Positions 33,098 through 40,824 of a stretch of DNA of 64,000 bases are shown here, one piece after another; position 1 is the stretch's first letter; each line of letters opens with the position of its first letter. Under the pieces are notes generated by a model. The model ran no database searches. It saw only the letters and a program-made list of their open reading frames with translations, and had not been told where the DNA came from. The stretch comes from Haloarcula salina (lineage in GTDB: Archaea > Halobacteriota > Halobacteria > Halobacteriales > Haloarculaceae): assembly GCF_010119195.1 (NCBI RefSeq), contig NZ_WRXL01000003.1, positions 235,639 to 299,638 of the forward strand, given 5' to 3'. Both the position numbers and the translations under genes were made by a program.

Positions 33098-33923
33098 CAG
33101 CGGGAACACCTCCGTCGCCAGCGCCAGCGAGATCTGCGAGGTCCTGGTCGAGATCGACGCGGATTCCGGGCACGTCCGACTCGGGATCTTCGTCGTCCTC
33201 GGCAGCGCGGATCTTTCGGTCGAGACCGAACTGTTCAATGGCCGAATCTATCTCGTCAGTCAACCCCTCTCCTTCGTCTGGAAGCGTGCCACGCTCGAAC
33301 GTCGAGACGATGCGCAGCACTGCCTTGCGGGTCGCGTTGCGGATGATCGTGAACGCCTGGGCTTCGATGGCGAAGCCGCGCTTGGCGTCGTCTTCGAGCT
33401 GACCGCGGCATTCCTCAACCGCTTGGAGCGTGCGCATCAGCTCCCGATCGGAGAGCGTGCCGCGCCAGCAGCCCTCGACGGTCTGGGCTTCGAGGTCGAC
33501 GCTCTTTCCGAAGGCGAGATTCGGACTCACCCAGTCCAGTTGGCCATCCTCGACGGACCACTCTTTGAAGCGCTGGCCCGGCATCCGGAAGATTCCGCCT
33601 TTCGTCCGACGGGCGTCGATGTCGACGAGCCAGACGTAGTTCGGGTCCCACAGCAGCGACCGGACTTTCTTCCCGGTCGGCCGGCCGACGAGCGGAATCG
33701 TAATCAGCGCACACAGGCCGATTAGTCGGAGGTTCCGCGGGAGTTCGTACCCGATGATCGACGCCACGACGAACAGCGCGATCCCGACGCCGGAGGCGAG
33801 CAGCAGTAGGTTCTCAGAGAGCCAACGGAAAGCGCGGTACGTACGACTGTGGTCCGGGCCGGGGTCGGCGTTGTGAACCATCTCGTCCCGGTCGAGATCG
33901 GGACTGTCCTGGTCGTCGCTCAT
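33090..33923 (-). CDS. pleolipovirus ORF7-like membrane protein
   Basis: 277 aa. Two membrane helices near the N-terminus (NLLLLASGVGIALFVVASII and LRLIGLCALITIPLVG), then a soluble domain with WDPNYVWLVDIDAR and FRMPGQRFKEW, and a helical acidic C-terminus. Position between the 183-aa protein and the ATPase corresponds to the conserved pleolipovirus ORF7. Exact role unknown. Confidence 0.8.
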   Translation of the reverse strand: MSDDQDSPDLDRDEMVHNADPGPDHSRTYRAFRWLSENLLLLASGVGIALFVVASIIGYELPRNLRLIGLCALITIPLVGRPTGKKVRSLLWDPNYVWLVDIDARRTKGGIFRMPGQRFKEWSVEDGQLDWVSPNLAFGKSVDLEAQTVEGCWRGTLSDRELMRTLQAVEECRGQLEDDAKRGFAIEAQAFTIIRNATRKAVLRIVSTFERGTLPDEGEGLTDEIDSAIEQFGLDRKIRAAEDDEDPESDVPGIRVDLDQDLADLAGAGDGGVPADD

Positions 33924-34471
33924 GCCAGTCGCTCACCTCGTTGGGCCGACCCGACCTTGGCAGACACCGCTTCGTACAGGACGGCGAGAACGACGCCGAA
34001 CGCGCTTCCGAGCGACGCATTGCGAACGTCCACGCCACTCCACGGCCCGGAGATCAGGAACGTGTTGGGCTTGCGGAGGTAGTGGAAGCGCTGTTGTTCG
34101 ATGGACTGCTCGGTCCAGAGCGTGACGCCGCCGCTCGATGGAACCCGGACCGTCGTGGTGGTATCCGCGTCGACGACAGCCGCACGAAATTGCATCGTGC
34201 CAGCGTCCGATCCGCTGTCGACTTTCGGCGCGACACTGACGACCGTGTACTCGTCCGACCAGAAGTCGATGACGAGCTGGCCGTCGGCGTAGTGGTAGTC
34301 CGTCACGACGACGTTTTCGTCAATGACGAGCTCCACGTTGCTGGGCGCACCCTCCGGTGCGGAGACGTTCGTCGAGGTCGTTTCATTCGTTGTTTCTTGC
34401 GCTGCTGCCGGAGCAGCGAGAGCGATACAGCTCACGATCAGGAGGAAGAGTAATGGCGTGCGTAGGGTCAT
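33920..34471 (-). CDS. pleolipovirus ORF6-like secreted/membrane protein
   Basis: 183 aa. Signal peptide 1-24 (LLFLLIVSCIALAAPAAA), Thr/Asn-rich start of the mature protein with NxT/S sites for N-glycosylation, beta-rich domain, and a C-terminal hydrophobic helix (SLGSAFGVVLAVLYEAVS). Overlaps the next gene by ATGA. Likely on the outer face of the membrane with the spike. Confidence 0.8.
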   Translation of the reverse strand: MTLRTPLLFLLIVSCIALAAPAAAQETTNETTSTNVSAPEGAPSNVELVIDENVVVTDYHYADGQLVIDFWSDEYTVVSVAPKVDSGSDAGTMQFRAAVVDADTTTTVRVPSSGGVTLWTEQSIEQQRFHYLRKPNTFLISGPWSGVDVRNASLGSAFGVVLAVLYEAVSAKVGSAQRGERLA

Positions 34472-34493
34472 GCTCGGAAAGCGTAGGGTTGAT

Positions 34494-34655
34494 TCACCAG
34501 ACCCAACTGAGCGAGGGGTCCGGGAGCCAGGACGACACCAGATCGATGGCCGGCCCGATCACGTCGACGACGCCCGCGAGTTGCAGCGCGGCGAGTGCGA
34601 ACAGCACGAGCCACACGTCGCGAGGGACGAGCTTGAGAGCCAGCCAGTACACCAT
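34494..34655 (-). CDS. 53-aa membrane microprotein of the provirus
   Basis: Reads MVYWLALKLVPRDVWLVLFA then LAALQLAGVVDVIGPAIDLV and ends SLSWVW. One or two short membrane helices. Its ATG overlaps the spike gene's TGA by one base (TGATG), and it falls where HRPV-1 has its small ORF5. Both the overlap and position support it as a real gene. Confidence 0.75.
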   Translation of the reverse strand: MVYWLALKLVPRDVWLVLFALAALQLAGVVDVIGPAIDLVSSWLPDPSLSWVW

Positions 34656-36508
34656 CAGTACTTACCTCCCGTCCGACGCTGAGCCACCGCGTAGAGCGCA
34701 GCGACGGCGACTAAAACCAGGACCAGCGAGGTAGACGAGCCAGCCAGTAGGCCACCGCCAGCAGAGCCTCGAAGGTTCTGCTCACGCGCCTCGATCTCTG
34801 CGCGCCGTTTGGCGAGATCTTCGTACATCTGCTTGAGTTCGGTGACGTTCGTCGTCTGGTAGGTGGTTTGCTCTATTGTGGTGTTTTGGATGGTTTGGCC
34901 GCTCTGCGTGGTGATATTCTGGATAGTGAAGTTACTTTGTAGCTCCATCATCCGGTTGGGCGTGACGAGATAGACCGAGCCTCCGATTTGCGAGGGATCG
35001 TAGGTCGTGTTCGTCTGGAACTGTCCGCTCGGTGGGTTTTCTGCGGCGTGCAGGACGCCGGTGTAGGACGATCCGGACTCAGTGGTCACCTCGAAGCCGC
35101 CGATCTGGTCGTAGTTCGCTGGACTGTTCGTTCCGAGCAGGGTCAGCTGCGCGTTCGCCCAGCCCTGGAACTCGCTCCCCGGCGAGCGCTCTTGGGAGAG
35201 AACGTAGGGGTCGATCAGGTCCGAATTGTTGATTTCACCGGCCTGGTAGGCATCATAGGTGTTGTTCGCCAGCGTGTTCATCTCACCCTGCACGGTGTCG
35301 GACTGAGTCTGGATGTCAGACCAGCGCTGTCCGAACTCCCACCACGGAAGGAGGGCTTGGGCGCTGTAGATGTCGTCTGCCGTGGTCGGGTCGGGTTGTT
35401 CAACTCGTTCAAGATGGATGTCACCACCACTGTCCCAGTGGATAGAACTTGACGTTTCACTGGGTCCAATGTACGGCGACCAAGCTTCACCGTAGTTCGT
35501 CCCAGTGCCATCGTTGTGATTCTCGCCCTTGATTCGGAATTTCAGCGCCGTCGTGGTGCTACTGTTGACAAGCGTGACGGATTGCACAGTCCCGTACTCT
35601 TGATCCCGAACCTTCGGGGAGAACGATTTCGTCGTATCCATCACTGGGTTCACCACGTCGTCTGCTGACAGTCCAGATTCGTTAGCGGCCACAGACCGCA
35701 TATACTGAACCTGATGCATCTGGATGTCCCACTGGTTGATGAGTTGGACCTGCTTCGTTGCGTAGTAGTCGGCAACGGCCTGCTTCGCGGCGTACTTGGC
35801 GGCTGTTTTCGACGAGCCGTTGTTGAGCGCACGGATGTAGGCGTTTTTGCCCTTGATGCGAGCGACGGTCTTGGTGTCCTGGAGGTAGTTATCCAGCGTG
35901 GTGTGATAGTTCTCTGACGATGCCTGCGTGTTCTGGACGCTCTGGTAGAGGTCCAACTTGGTCTGCTGGGCGTCAGTTCCGGTCGTGTTGATGGTGGAAT
36001 CGCCGGGCAGTCCGGAACAGTCCTGAATCCGAATACCAGGATTGACAGCCATTTGCATCCGCTCGCCCAGGTCACAGGTGAACGTCGCGTCGCCGCCGGT
36101 ACTGCCGGCTTTGACGGCGTCGGTGAGGAACAGGTAGTCATCACCAGCGCCCGAGGAGACGGTGCTAAACGTCGCCTCTGTGGTGTTGACCGTCGCGGTC
36201 ACGTGGTCGTAGGCTCCGCCGTTGGAGAACCAGACGAGCGGTACGTTGTCGGCGTCGTAGGTCTTGCGAGCGAGAGCGACCCGACCGCTGTCCGTGTCGT
36301 TGGTCGAGAACTCCACTTGGACCGGCCCAGTAGCGTTGTTGAGATCGACGGTCACGCTGTCCGGCGAACCGGTGTAGGTGAACGACTCGCTCGACGATTG
36401 CGCGGCGGCCGGTACGACACCGACAGAGGCCACCGTCGAGACGACGATCACGACGGCGAGCAAGACCGAGCGGGCACGATCACCTCCGAAAGAATAGCGT
36501 CGACTCAT
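34655..36508 (-). CDS. pleolipovirus VP4-like spike protein
   Basis: 617 aa. N-terminal signal peptide (VLLAVVIVVSTVASVG...AAAQ, cleavage near 36), long extracellular beta-rich region with many NxT/S sites, C-terminal coiled coil (LKQMYEDLAKRRAEIEAREQ) and one transmembrane helix (SLVLVLVAVAALYAVAQ) with a short basic tail. This is the architecture of pleolipovirus spikes that bind host cells and drive membrane fusion. Follows the VP3-like gene as in those viruses. Confidence 0.87.
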   Translation of the reverse strand: MSRRYSFGGDRARSVLLAVVIVVSTVASVGVVPAAAQSSSESFTYTGSPDSVTVDLNNATGPVQVEFSTNDTDSGRVALARKTYDADNVPLVWFSNGGAYDHVTATVNTTEATFSTVSSGAGDDYLFLTDAVKAGSTGGDATFTCDLGERMQMAVNPGIRIQDCSGLPGDSTINTTGTDAQQTKLDLYQSVQNTQASSENYHTTLDNYLQDTKTVARIKGKNAYIRALNNGSSKTAAKYAAKQAVADYYATKQVQLINQWDIQMHQVQYMRSVAANESGLSADDVVNPVMDTTKSFSPKVRDQEYGTVQSVTLVNSSTTTALKFRIKGENHNDGTGTNYGEAWSPYIGPSETSSSIHWDSGGDIHLERVEQPDPTTADDIYSAQALLPWWEFGQRWSDIQTQSDTVQGEMNTLANNTYDAYQAGEINNSDLIDPYVLSQERSPGSEFQGWANAQLTLLGTNSPANYDQIGGFEVTTESGSSYTGVLHAAENPPSGQFQTNTTYDPSQIGGSVYLVTPNRMMELQSNFTIQNITTQSGQTIQNTTIEQTTYQTTNVTELKQMYEDLAKRRAEIEAREQNLRGSAGGGLLAGSSTSLVLVLVAVAALYAVAQRRTGGKY

Positions 36509-36512
36509 TGGT

Positions 36513-36911
36513 TTACTGGACGGCGACTCCCCAGGAGACGACCGTGACGATGAACGCCAGCTGCATCCCGAGCGGGTCGCCCAGACTGAGGAGGAAGTCG
36601 TTCACTTGCGGGACGAACTCGTTACCGAGGATCACGAGCGGACCGGCGACAATCGCCACCTGCTCCCAGAGTTCGTAGTACTCGAAGCGCTTGGACTCGC
36701 TCGACGCGAAGCCTGCCGCGTACGTGCCGAGCGAGACGAGTAGCGAGTGCTGGGTCGTCAGCGTGTACGACAGCCACGGGAGTTCGACCGTCGTGATCCC
36801 GCCGAACTGGTAGAGACTCGCCGCCACGAACGCCACCGAGAGCATCGCCGGCAGCGAGCGCATGTTCATGTAGTCGCCTACCATCTCGCTCGCCCGTCGC
36901 TGGTAGCTCAT
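36513..36911 (-). CDS. pleolipovirus VP3-like internal membrane protein
   Basis: 132 aa with about four hydrophobic segments (LPAMLSVAFVAASLYQF, SLLVSLGTYAAGFA, VAIVAGPLVILGNEF, QLAFIVTVVSWGVA). Size, topology and position directly upstream of the spike match VP3, which lines the inside of the pleolipovirus membrane. The start overlaps the upstream stop (ATGA). Confidence 0.85.
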   Translation of the reverse strand: MSYQRRASEMVGDYMNMRSLPAMLSVAFVAASLYQFGGITTVELPWLSYTLTTQHSLLVSLGTYAAGFASSESKRFEYYELWEQVAIVAGPLVILGNEFVPQVNDFLLSLGDPLGMQLAFIVTVVSWGVAVQ

Positions 36912-37237
36912 CGACTCACCCGCACCTCGCGCGGATTGTACTCCTGTTCTTCACCGTTTTCGTCCTCGAACGACTCCGTGTCTTCGGACTTGCGAACGCC
37001 GATCTTCGCGCCCTCGACAAGCCCGGCGATGATCTGCTTGCGCATCGTCTGGTTCAGCCGAATCGGGCGGCCGTCGATTTCGGCCACACCGTTGTAGCTC
37101 GCCAGCGGGTTGAACGCCGTAATGACGCCGGTCACTTCTTCGCCTGGTTCGAGGTCGATCCATCCGTTCGAGTTGTCGTCGTCGGAAACCTCAACAGAGT
37201 CGAGGTCGTCGAACGACGGCGCTTCTTTGGTTGCCAT
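36908..37237 (-). CDS. pleolipovirus ORF2-like small protein, OB-fold-like
   Basis: 109 aa. An acidic N-terminus precedes a beta-rich core (GEEVTGVITAFNPLASYNGV, RPIRLNQTMRKQIIAGLV, GAKIGVRKS) that looks like a small OB-type barrel. A single-stranded DNA-binding role would suit rolling-circle replication but is inference. Lies between Rep and VP3, as ORF2 does in HRPV-1. Confidence 0.72.
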   Translation of the reverse strand: MATKEAPSFDDLDSVEVSDDDNSNGWIDLEPGEEVTGVITAFNPLASYNGVAEIDGRPIRLNQTMRKQIIAGLVEGAKIGVRKSEDTESFEDENGEEQEYNPREVRVSR

Positions 37238-37331
37238 GCTACACTCAGAATTACTAGATACTAGATAAAAGTGAGTGACCAGAGTGAGTCTGGTGAAGTT
37301 TTAAATAGAAAGGATACAGTGGATTCTCAGA

Positions 37332-39473
37332 TCAAGAAACGCGGATAGTGTCACCACAGGAATCGCACTCAAACAGTGATAGGGATTTGTCGGTGATCTG
37401 TCGGTCGTACTGATAGCGGCCAGAGTCGCATGACTGACAACTGTCATTGATTCGTGGGTTTTGGAAACCGGTTTGGTTATCCGAAACTCGATCCGAATCG
37501 TCCCAACTCTCCACTTCAGTCACGACCTCGGTCATCTGGACACCGTTGCCGGAGCTGGCCGAGTGGAGTTCGCCGTCGATCTCGATAGAATGCACACGCC
37601 ACTCTAGAACACGGTCGCGATTCAGCCAGTCGGGACGATGTTCAGGATCATCCAGATCAGGGCAGTCGAAGCCAGCCAGAACGCCGCGTATGAGCGCTTC
37701 ACCATGCTTATCGGGTAACTCAGATTGAAGCATTCCGAACAAGCCGGCGACGCCGATATTCGGGTGACGACGGGCCTTCTGCTCGATCCGTTCGACGTAT
37801 TCGACAGCCTTGTTCTCAAACGCGTCGTCAGGGATGTAGGTCTCATCAGGTATCGGAACAGTCGCATCTACAGCACCCTGATATTCCGCACAGAGCGGGC
37901 ACTGGTTCGACCCGTCTGGATGATAGCACTGCCGAACAGCCGTCGTCTGTTCACAGGCACGCCAGGCGTCAACCCAGTCGTCCCAAAGCTCAGTCGAGCC
38001 GCCATCTGAAACGATTTCAGACGATTCGGCAGGAGAGGTGTCGAGTCGGTGTTTCGTGAGCGTCTGAGATTGGTCGATACCGTGCGGAGAGCCACATTCG
38101 GCGCATTCGACCGTGTTAGTTCCTTTATCCGAGACAGTGAGACGGTCGCCATGCTGCCCTTCCAGGTCTGAGTGCGGCGATTCATGCCGTTGCCGGCAGC
38201 GATCAGCGATAGCGGCCCATCGGGCCGAATCAGATCGGGAGACGGTACGGATGTTCCCGGCGGTCATCGCAGCTGCCCACGCGATGTACGACGGAGATCG
38301 TTCGAAAAGATCGAGCGGGTCGATGGAAGCGTAATCAGCGACGTAGGCGGCGAGGTTTTCGACCGATTCGGGGTCACGTACTGAAACAGGAGTATCGCAG
38401 TCGTCGCACGCACCCTCGGCGGCATCCCACGGATTCGGCGCTGTATCTGCGTGTTCGGAACATGGCATATTCGTATGCGCGTCGCGTCCAGCGCCCTCAG
38501 TAGTGGAGATATGAGTTTCCATGACGGGAGCGAAATCGGACTGTGAGATTTCGCCGTCGACGACGATAATCGAGTGTTCGTGAGCGTAGCACTGGTTTTG
38601 TCCATTGCCGGGGTGAGGCTCTAACACGCGCCAGAACTGCCATTCATCGTTCTCGAAGCCGAGTTTGTCGAGGATGTATCGAAGTTTCTGGTAGACCTCG
38701 CGCCACGGGTCACGAACCCTGTTCGCGTGATCGACGGGGCCGATCCGAGTCCCATCAGGAACGGATGAAGCCGAACGAGTCAGGAATGCGACGGACGGGT
38801 TATCAAACGTAGCTTCGGTTTCGCCGCCAGAGGGGCGTGTGCCGCCGGTAAGCTCGCGAAGCCAACCCTGACACTGTGCGTAAAACTCGCGTTGATAGTC
38901 TGGAGACCAGCGATCAGACGCCGAGAAACTGAATTTCGTATACTCTGGGTCGCGAGGCCAGCCATATTGGAGGTTGATAGTCGTCTGGCGTGTTCGTTCG
39001 TGGGATTCCAGCAGATTCTCGACGGCGACAACCCACGGTATACCTTCTATTTCGGTGACTCGCTCATCGGAGACGGACTTGCGAGCGACCCAGGAATCAG
39101 CTGCATCAGCTGGTGAAAGGGAAAATTGGTCAAGTTCCTCGGCGTGGGACTCAGAAACGTGGGCTGCCGGATCTTGGCTGGCGGGCGTAAAGAACGACTC
39201 ACACCGCCCACAGTAGTACAAAACGTCTGAATCCCACGTCTCGGTAGAACAGTCGGTATAGGCTTCTCGAATAGGCGTTCCGTCCTCGAAGGCGACAGGG
39301 ACATCAACAAGATCGGGGCACTCCTCGATAAAGGACCAGAGAACGTCGTCGGTAGTCGGTAGGTCACGCTCATCAGATTCGGGGGTTGGTGTATCAGCGC
39401 CTGAGGCGGCGGTTTCACACTTATTCTGATTGGTTTGCCGAGAGCCGCCGGCCGCTGGTTGCCCCTCACTCAT
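37332..39473 (-). CDS. rep: rolling-circle replication initiator (HUH Rep)
   Basis: 713 aa. N-terminal Cys pair YCGRC (zinc; about 88-91). HUH-type motif His298-Glu-His300 followed by IIVV. Tyrosine motif Y377-VAD-Y381 and the downstream AWAAAMTAGNIRTVSRS segment recall haloarchaeal plasmid and pleolipovirus Reps. Further Cys pairs (CAEC, CPLC, CQSC, CDSC) suggest C-terminal zinc ribbons. Longer than typical plasmid Reps. It nicks the origin and ligates DNA during replication of the excised genome. The gap of 94 bp to the next gene may hold a promoter. Confidence 0.82.
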   Translation of the reverse strand: MSEGQPAAGGSRQTNQNKCETAASGADTPTPESDERDLPTTDDVLWSFIEECPDLVDVPVAFEDGTPIREAYTDCSTETWDSDVLYYCGRCESFFTPASQDPAAHVSESHAEELDQFSLSPADAADSWVARKSVSDERVTEIEGIPWVVAVENLLESHERTRQTTINLQYGWPRDPEYTKFSFSASDRWSPDYQREFYAQCQGWLRELTGGTRPSGGETEATFDNPSVAFLTRSASSVPDGTRIGPVDHANRVRDPWREVYQKLRYILDKLGFENDEWQFWRVLEPHPGNGQNQCYAHEHSIIVVDGEISQSDFAPVMETHISTTEGAGRDAHTNMPCSEHADTAPNPWDAAEGACDDCDTPVSVRDPESVENLAAYVADYASIDPLDLFERSPSYIAWAAAMTAGNIRTVSRSDSARWAAIADRCRQRHESPHSDLEGQHGDRLTVSDKGTNTVECAECGSPHGIDQSQTLTKHRLDTSPAESSEIVSDGGSTELWDDWVDAWRACEQTTAVRQCYHPDGSNQCPLCAEYQGAVDATVPIPDETYIPDDAFENKAVEYVERIEQKARRHPNIGVAGLFGMLQSELPDKHGEALIRGVLAGFDCPDLDDPEHRPDWLNRDRVLEWRVHSIEIDGELHSASSGNGVQMTEVVTEVESWDDSDRVSDNQTGFQNPRINDSCQSCDSGRYQYDRQITDKSLSLFECDSCGDTIRVS

Positions 39474-39795
39474 CGAACTCGGTAGAAGAATCGACAGCGT
39501 TCAACCGCGACCGCCCAGCGGACCCACGTTCCGGGCCTCCGGCCGGGCTTTCGCGTTGGGATTGCCCCCGTCGCTCCGCTCGGGGGCGTGCGCTCTCTCG
39601 GTCAGTCGGACCCCCATGTGAGGGGGTCGCTCCCTCCACTCGCTCGCTTGTGACGGAGTTTAGGACTGTTTCAGGAACGTCATCGAAACAGGAATGGCAG
39701 AGGTCGAACCGAGCAGCGTCTGTATCGGCGTGATTGATACAGATCGCCCCGCAGTTGTCGCAGTAGTAGTGAACGTACTCCGACCAGGAGGTCAC
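39466..39795 (-). CDS. small zinc-finger protein of the provirus
   Basis: 109 aa, GTG start at 39795 overlapping the upstream stop (GTGA). The N-terminal zinc module has CDNC (12-15) and CHSC (33-36). The C-terminal half is Arg/Ser/Pro/Glu-rich and probably disordered. Overlaps rep by 8 nt. Likely DNA-binding or regulatory. Confidence 0.75.
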   Translation of the reverse strand: MTSWSEYVHYYCDNCGAICINHADTDAARFDLCHSCFDDVPETVLNSVTSERVEGATPSHGGPTDRESARPRAERRGQSQRESPAGGPERGSAGRSRLNAVDSSTEFDE

Positions 39796-39926
39796 GCCGG
39801 ATCACCATCCTCGACGCGCTCGATGGCTCGACGAACGTCGTCGTCGGTCGCTTCCAGGAGGCGCGACGCGCGGACGAACTCGTTAGGAGGAAACGGCCAG
39901 TCCTCGGGAGAGGGGACGTCTCTCAC
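39792..39926 (-). CDS. 44-aa provirus protein
   Basis: GTG start at 39926 overlapping the HNH gene stop; TGA overlaps the next GTG. Reads MRDVPSPEDWPFPPNEFVRA then helix SRLLEATDDDVRRAIERVED. Start and stop overlaps on both sides make it convincing despite its size. Function unknown. Confidence 0.7.
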   Translation of the reverse strand: MRDVPSPEDWPFPPNEFVRASRLLEATDDDVRRAIERVEDGDPA

Positions 39927-40183
39927 GAGAGCACACCCCCATTCAGGTGGTAGTTCGTGTGTTCGTCCGGTGACCGCGCTTCGAGATTGTCGGGGTGGTT
40001 GTTCCAGCGATCTTCGTCGACGTGGTGAACGTGCAGCTCCGACCAGAGGTCGTCAATCTCGCCGTGCGCGTAGGCAGTCAGCCGGTGCAGGTAGACGTAG
40101 CGGTCGTGACCAGCCTTCGGGTCCCAGACGCGGATGCGCGGATAGTGGTCGAGATCGAACTCGACACGAGGTCGAAAAATCAC
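39923..40183 (-). CDS. HNH endonuclease-like protein
   Basis: 86 aa from GTG at 40183, preceded by the purine-rich GAGGTGG ribosome-binding sequence at 40188-40194. HNH motif: HRLTAYAHG, then HVHHVDEDRWNNHPDNLE (His51, His53/54, Asn62) and EHTNYH. Typical of homing or packaging-related nucleases in haloarchaeal viruses. First gene of the provirus operon; its promoter lies in the right-end repeat. Confidence 0.85.
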   Translation of the reverse strand: MIFRPRVEFDLDHYPRIRVWDPKAGHDRYVYLHRLTAYAHGEIDDLWSELHVHHVDEDRWNNHPDNLEARSPDEHTNYHLNGGVLS

Positions 40184-40210
40184 GCCGACCACCTCTGTTT
40201 TCTGATATGT

Positions 40211-40382
40211 CCGGCAATAAAAATCGCCAGACAGCGGCGGGGGCCGTTCGACAACCGAACGAAGTCGCAAATCTCAGTCTGAGATTCGTTTTCAGAACCG
40301 TGCGCAGAAGCCTCGAACCGTCCAGAATCGTAAACTCCGGGTAGAAGTCCTAAACCGACGGTTTTCGGACGGGCACGGTGGG
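40211..40382. repeat. right copy of the 172-bp direct repeat
   Basis: Partner of 27045-27216. It contains the provirus operon promoter at its inner end and the tRNA-Arg 3' end at its outer end. Confidence 0.8.
40215..40225 (-). promoter_or_regulatory. TATA-like box of the provirus operon
   Basis: The minus strand reads TTTTTATTG around 40217-40225, about 37 nt before the GTG at 40183. With the Shine-Dalgarno-like GAGGTGG this implies a leadered transcript, unlike most genes here. Confidence 0.4.
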
Positions 40383-40474
40383 ATTCGAACCCACGACCGT
40401 CGGATGTCTCCCCCCACCGGCGGGGCCGGCGAGGATAGAAGTCCGACGCTCTATCCGGACTGAGCTACGTGCCC
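40370..40474 (-). tRNA. tRNA-Arg (anticodon TCT) with 30-nt intron; provirus attachment site
   Basis: 105 nt. Acceptor GGGCACG/CGTGCCC, D-stem GCTC/GAGC, anticodon stem TCGGA/TCCGA with loop CTTCTA(A), T-stem GTGGG/CCCAC, discriminator G. The 30-nt intron (40406-40435) lies after position 37, the canonical archaeal site cut by the splicing endonuclease; mature length 75 nt. The 3' end is the integration site of the provirus. Confidence 0.93.
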
Positions 40475-40527
40475 TCGCCGCCGTCTATTCTCGGTAGCGT
40501 CAAAAGAAATGCGAATCGCCGCCGGAG

Positions 40528-40824
40528 TCAGCCGTGGTGGTCCACGTCCTCCTCGGCGTCGTCGACCGAGGTGATGGCGATGGCGTCGCTCGTCTGGATC
40601 GCGTCGAGGCCGTCGAGGGCGCAGAGGGCGTCGATGCGGTCCTGGGGAGCGGTGACCAGCAGGTCGTCGAACTGGAGGTGTCGGTCGACGGTCGCGCCGG
40701 CGGCCCGTGCTCGGTCGGCGACGCCCTCCGGGTCGGCGTCTGCGGCGGTCTCCAGCACGAGGGCGACGGGCTCGCCCTCGATGGGGTCTGCGCGCATGGA
40801 CTCGACGGCGCGGGAGACGTACAT
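40528..40824 (-). CDS. small conserved hypothetical protein
   Basis: 98 aa from ATG at 40824, which overlaps the DUF373 gene stop (TGATG). A ferredoxin-like alpha/beta pattern is visible (VALVLETAADADPEGVADRA, VDRHLQFDDLLVTAPQDRID, LDAIQTSDAIAI). Function unknown; coupled to the DUF373 gene. Confidence 0.78.
   Translation of the reverse strand: MYVSRAVESMRADPIEGEPVALVLETAADADPEGVADRARAAGATVDRHLQFDDLLVTAPQDRIDALCALDGLDAIQTSDAIAITSVDDAEEDVDHHG

Larger units (their letters stand above)
27201..40382. mobile_element. pleolipovirus-like provirus integrated at tRNA-Arg(TCT)
   Basis: About 13.2 kb bounded by GGACGGGCACGGTGGG at 27201-27216 and 40367-40382; the right copy is the tRNA-Arg 3' end. Contents: tyrosine integrase, two repressor-like genes, an AT-rich two-gene cassette, then a minus-strand operon with rolling-circle Rep, VP3-like, VP4 spike-like, small membrane proteins and VP8-like ATPase, the gene order of Halorubrum pleomorphic virus 1. 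All core genes look intact, so the element may be inducible. A second att-like copy at 27305-27318 makes the exact left end uncertain. Confidence 0.85.

Noticed and set aside
39486-39660. Arg/Ser-rich tail of the provirus zinc-finger protein as a frameshift
   Set aside because: The tail is odd, but the frame stays open to a stop that overlaps rep by 8 nt like its neighbours, so the gene is taken as intact.
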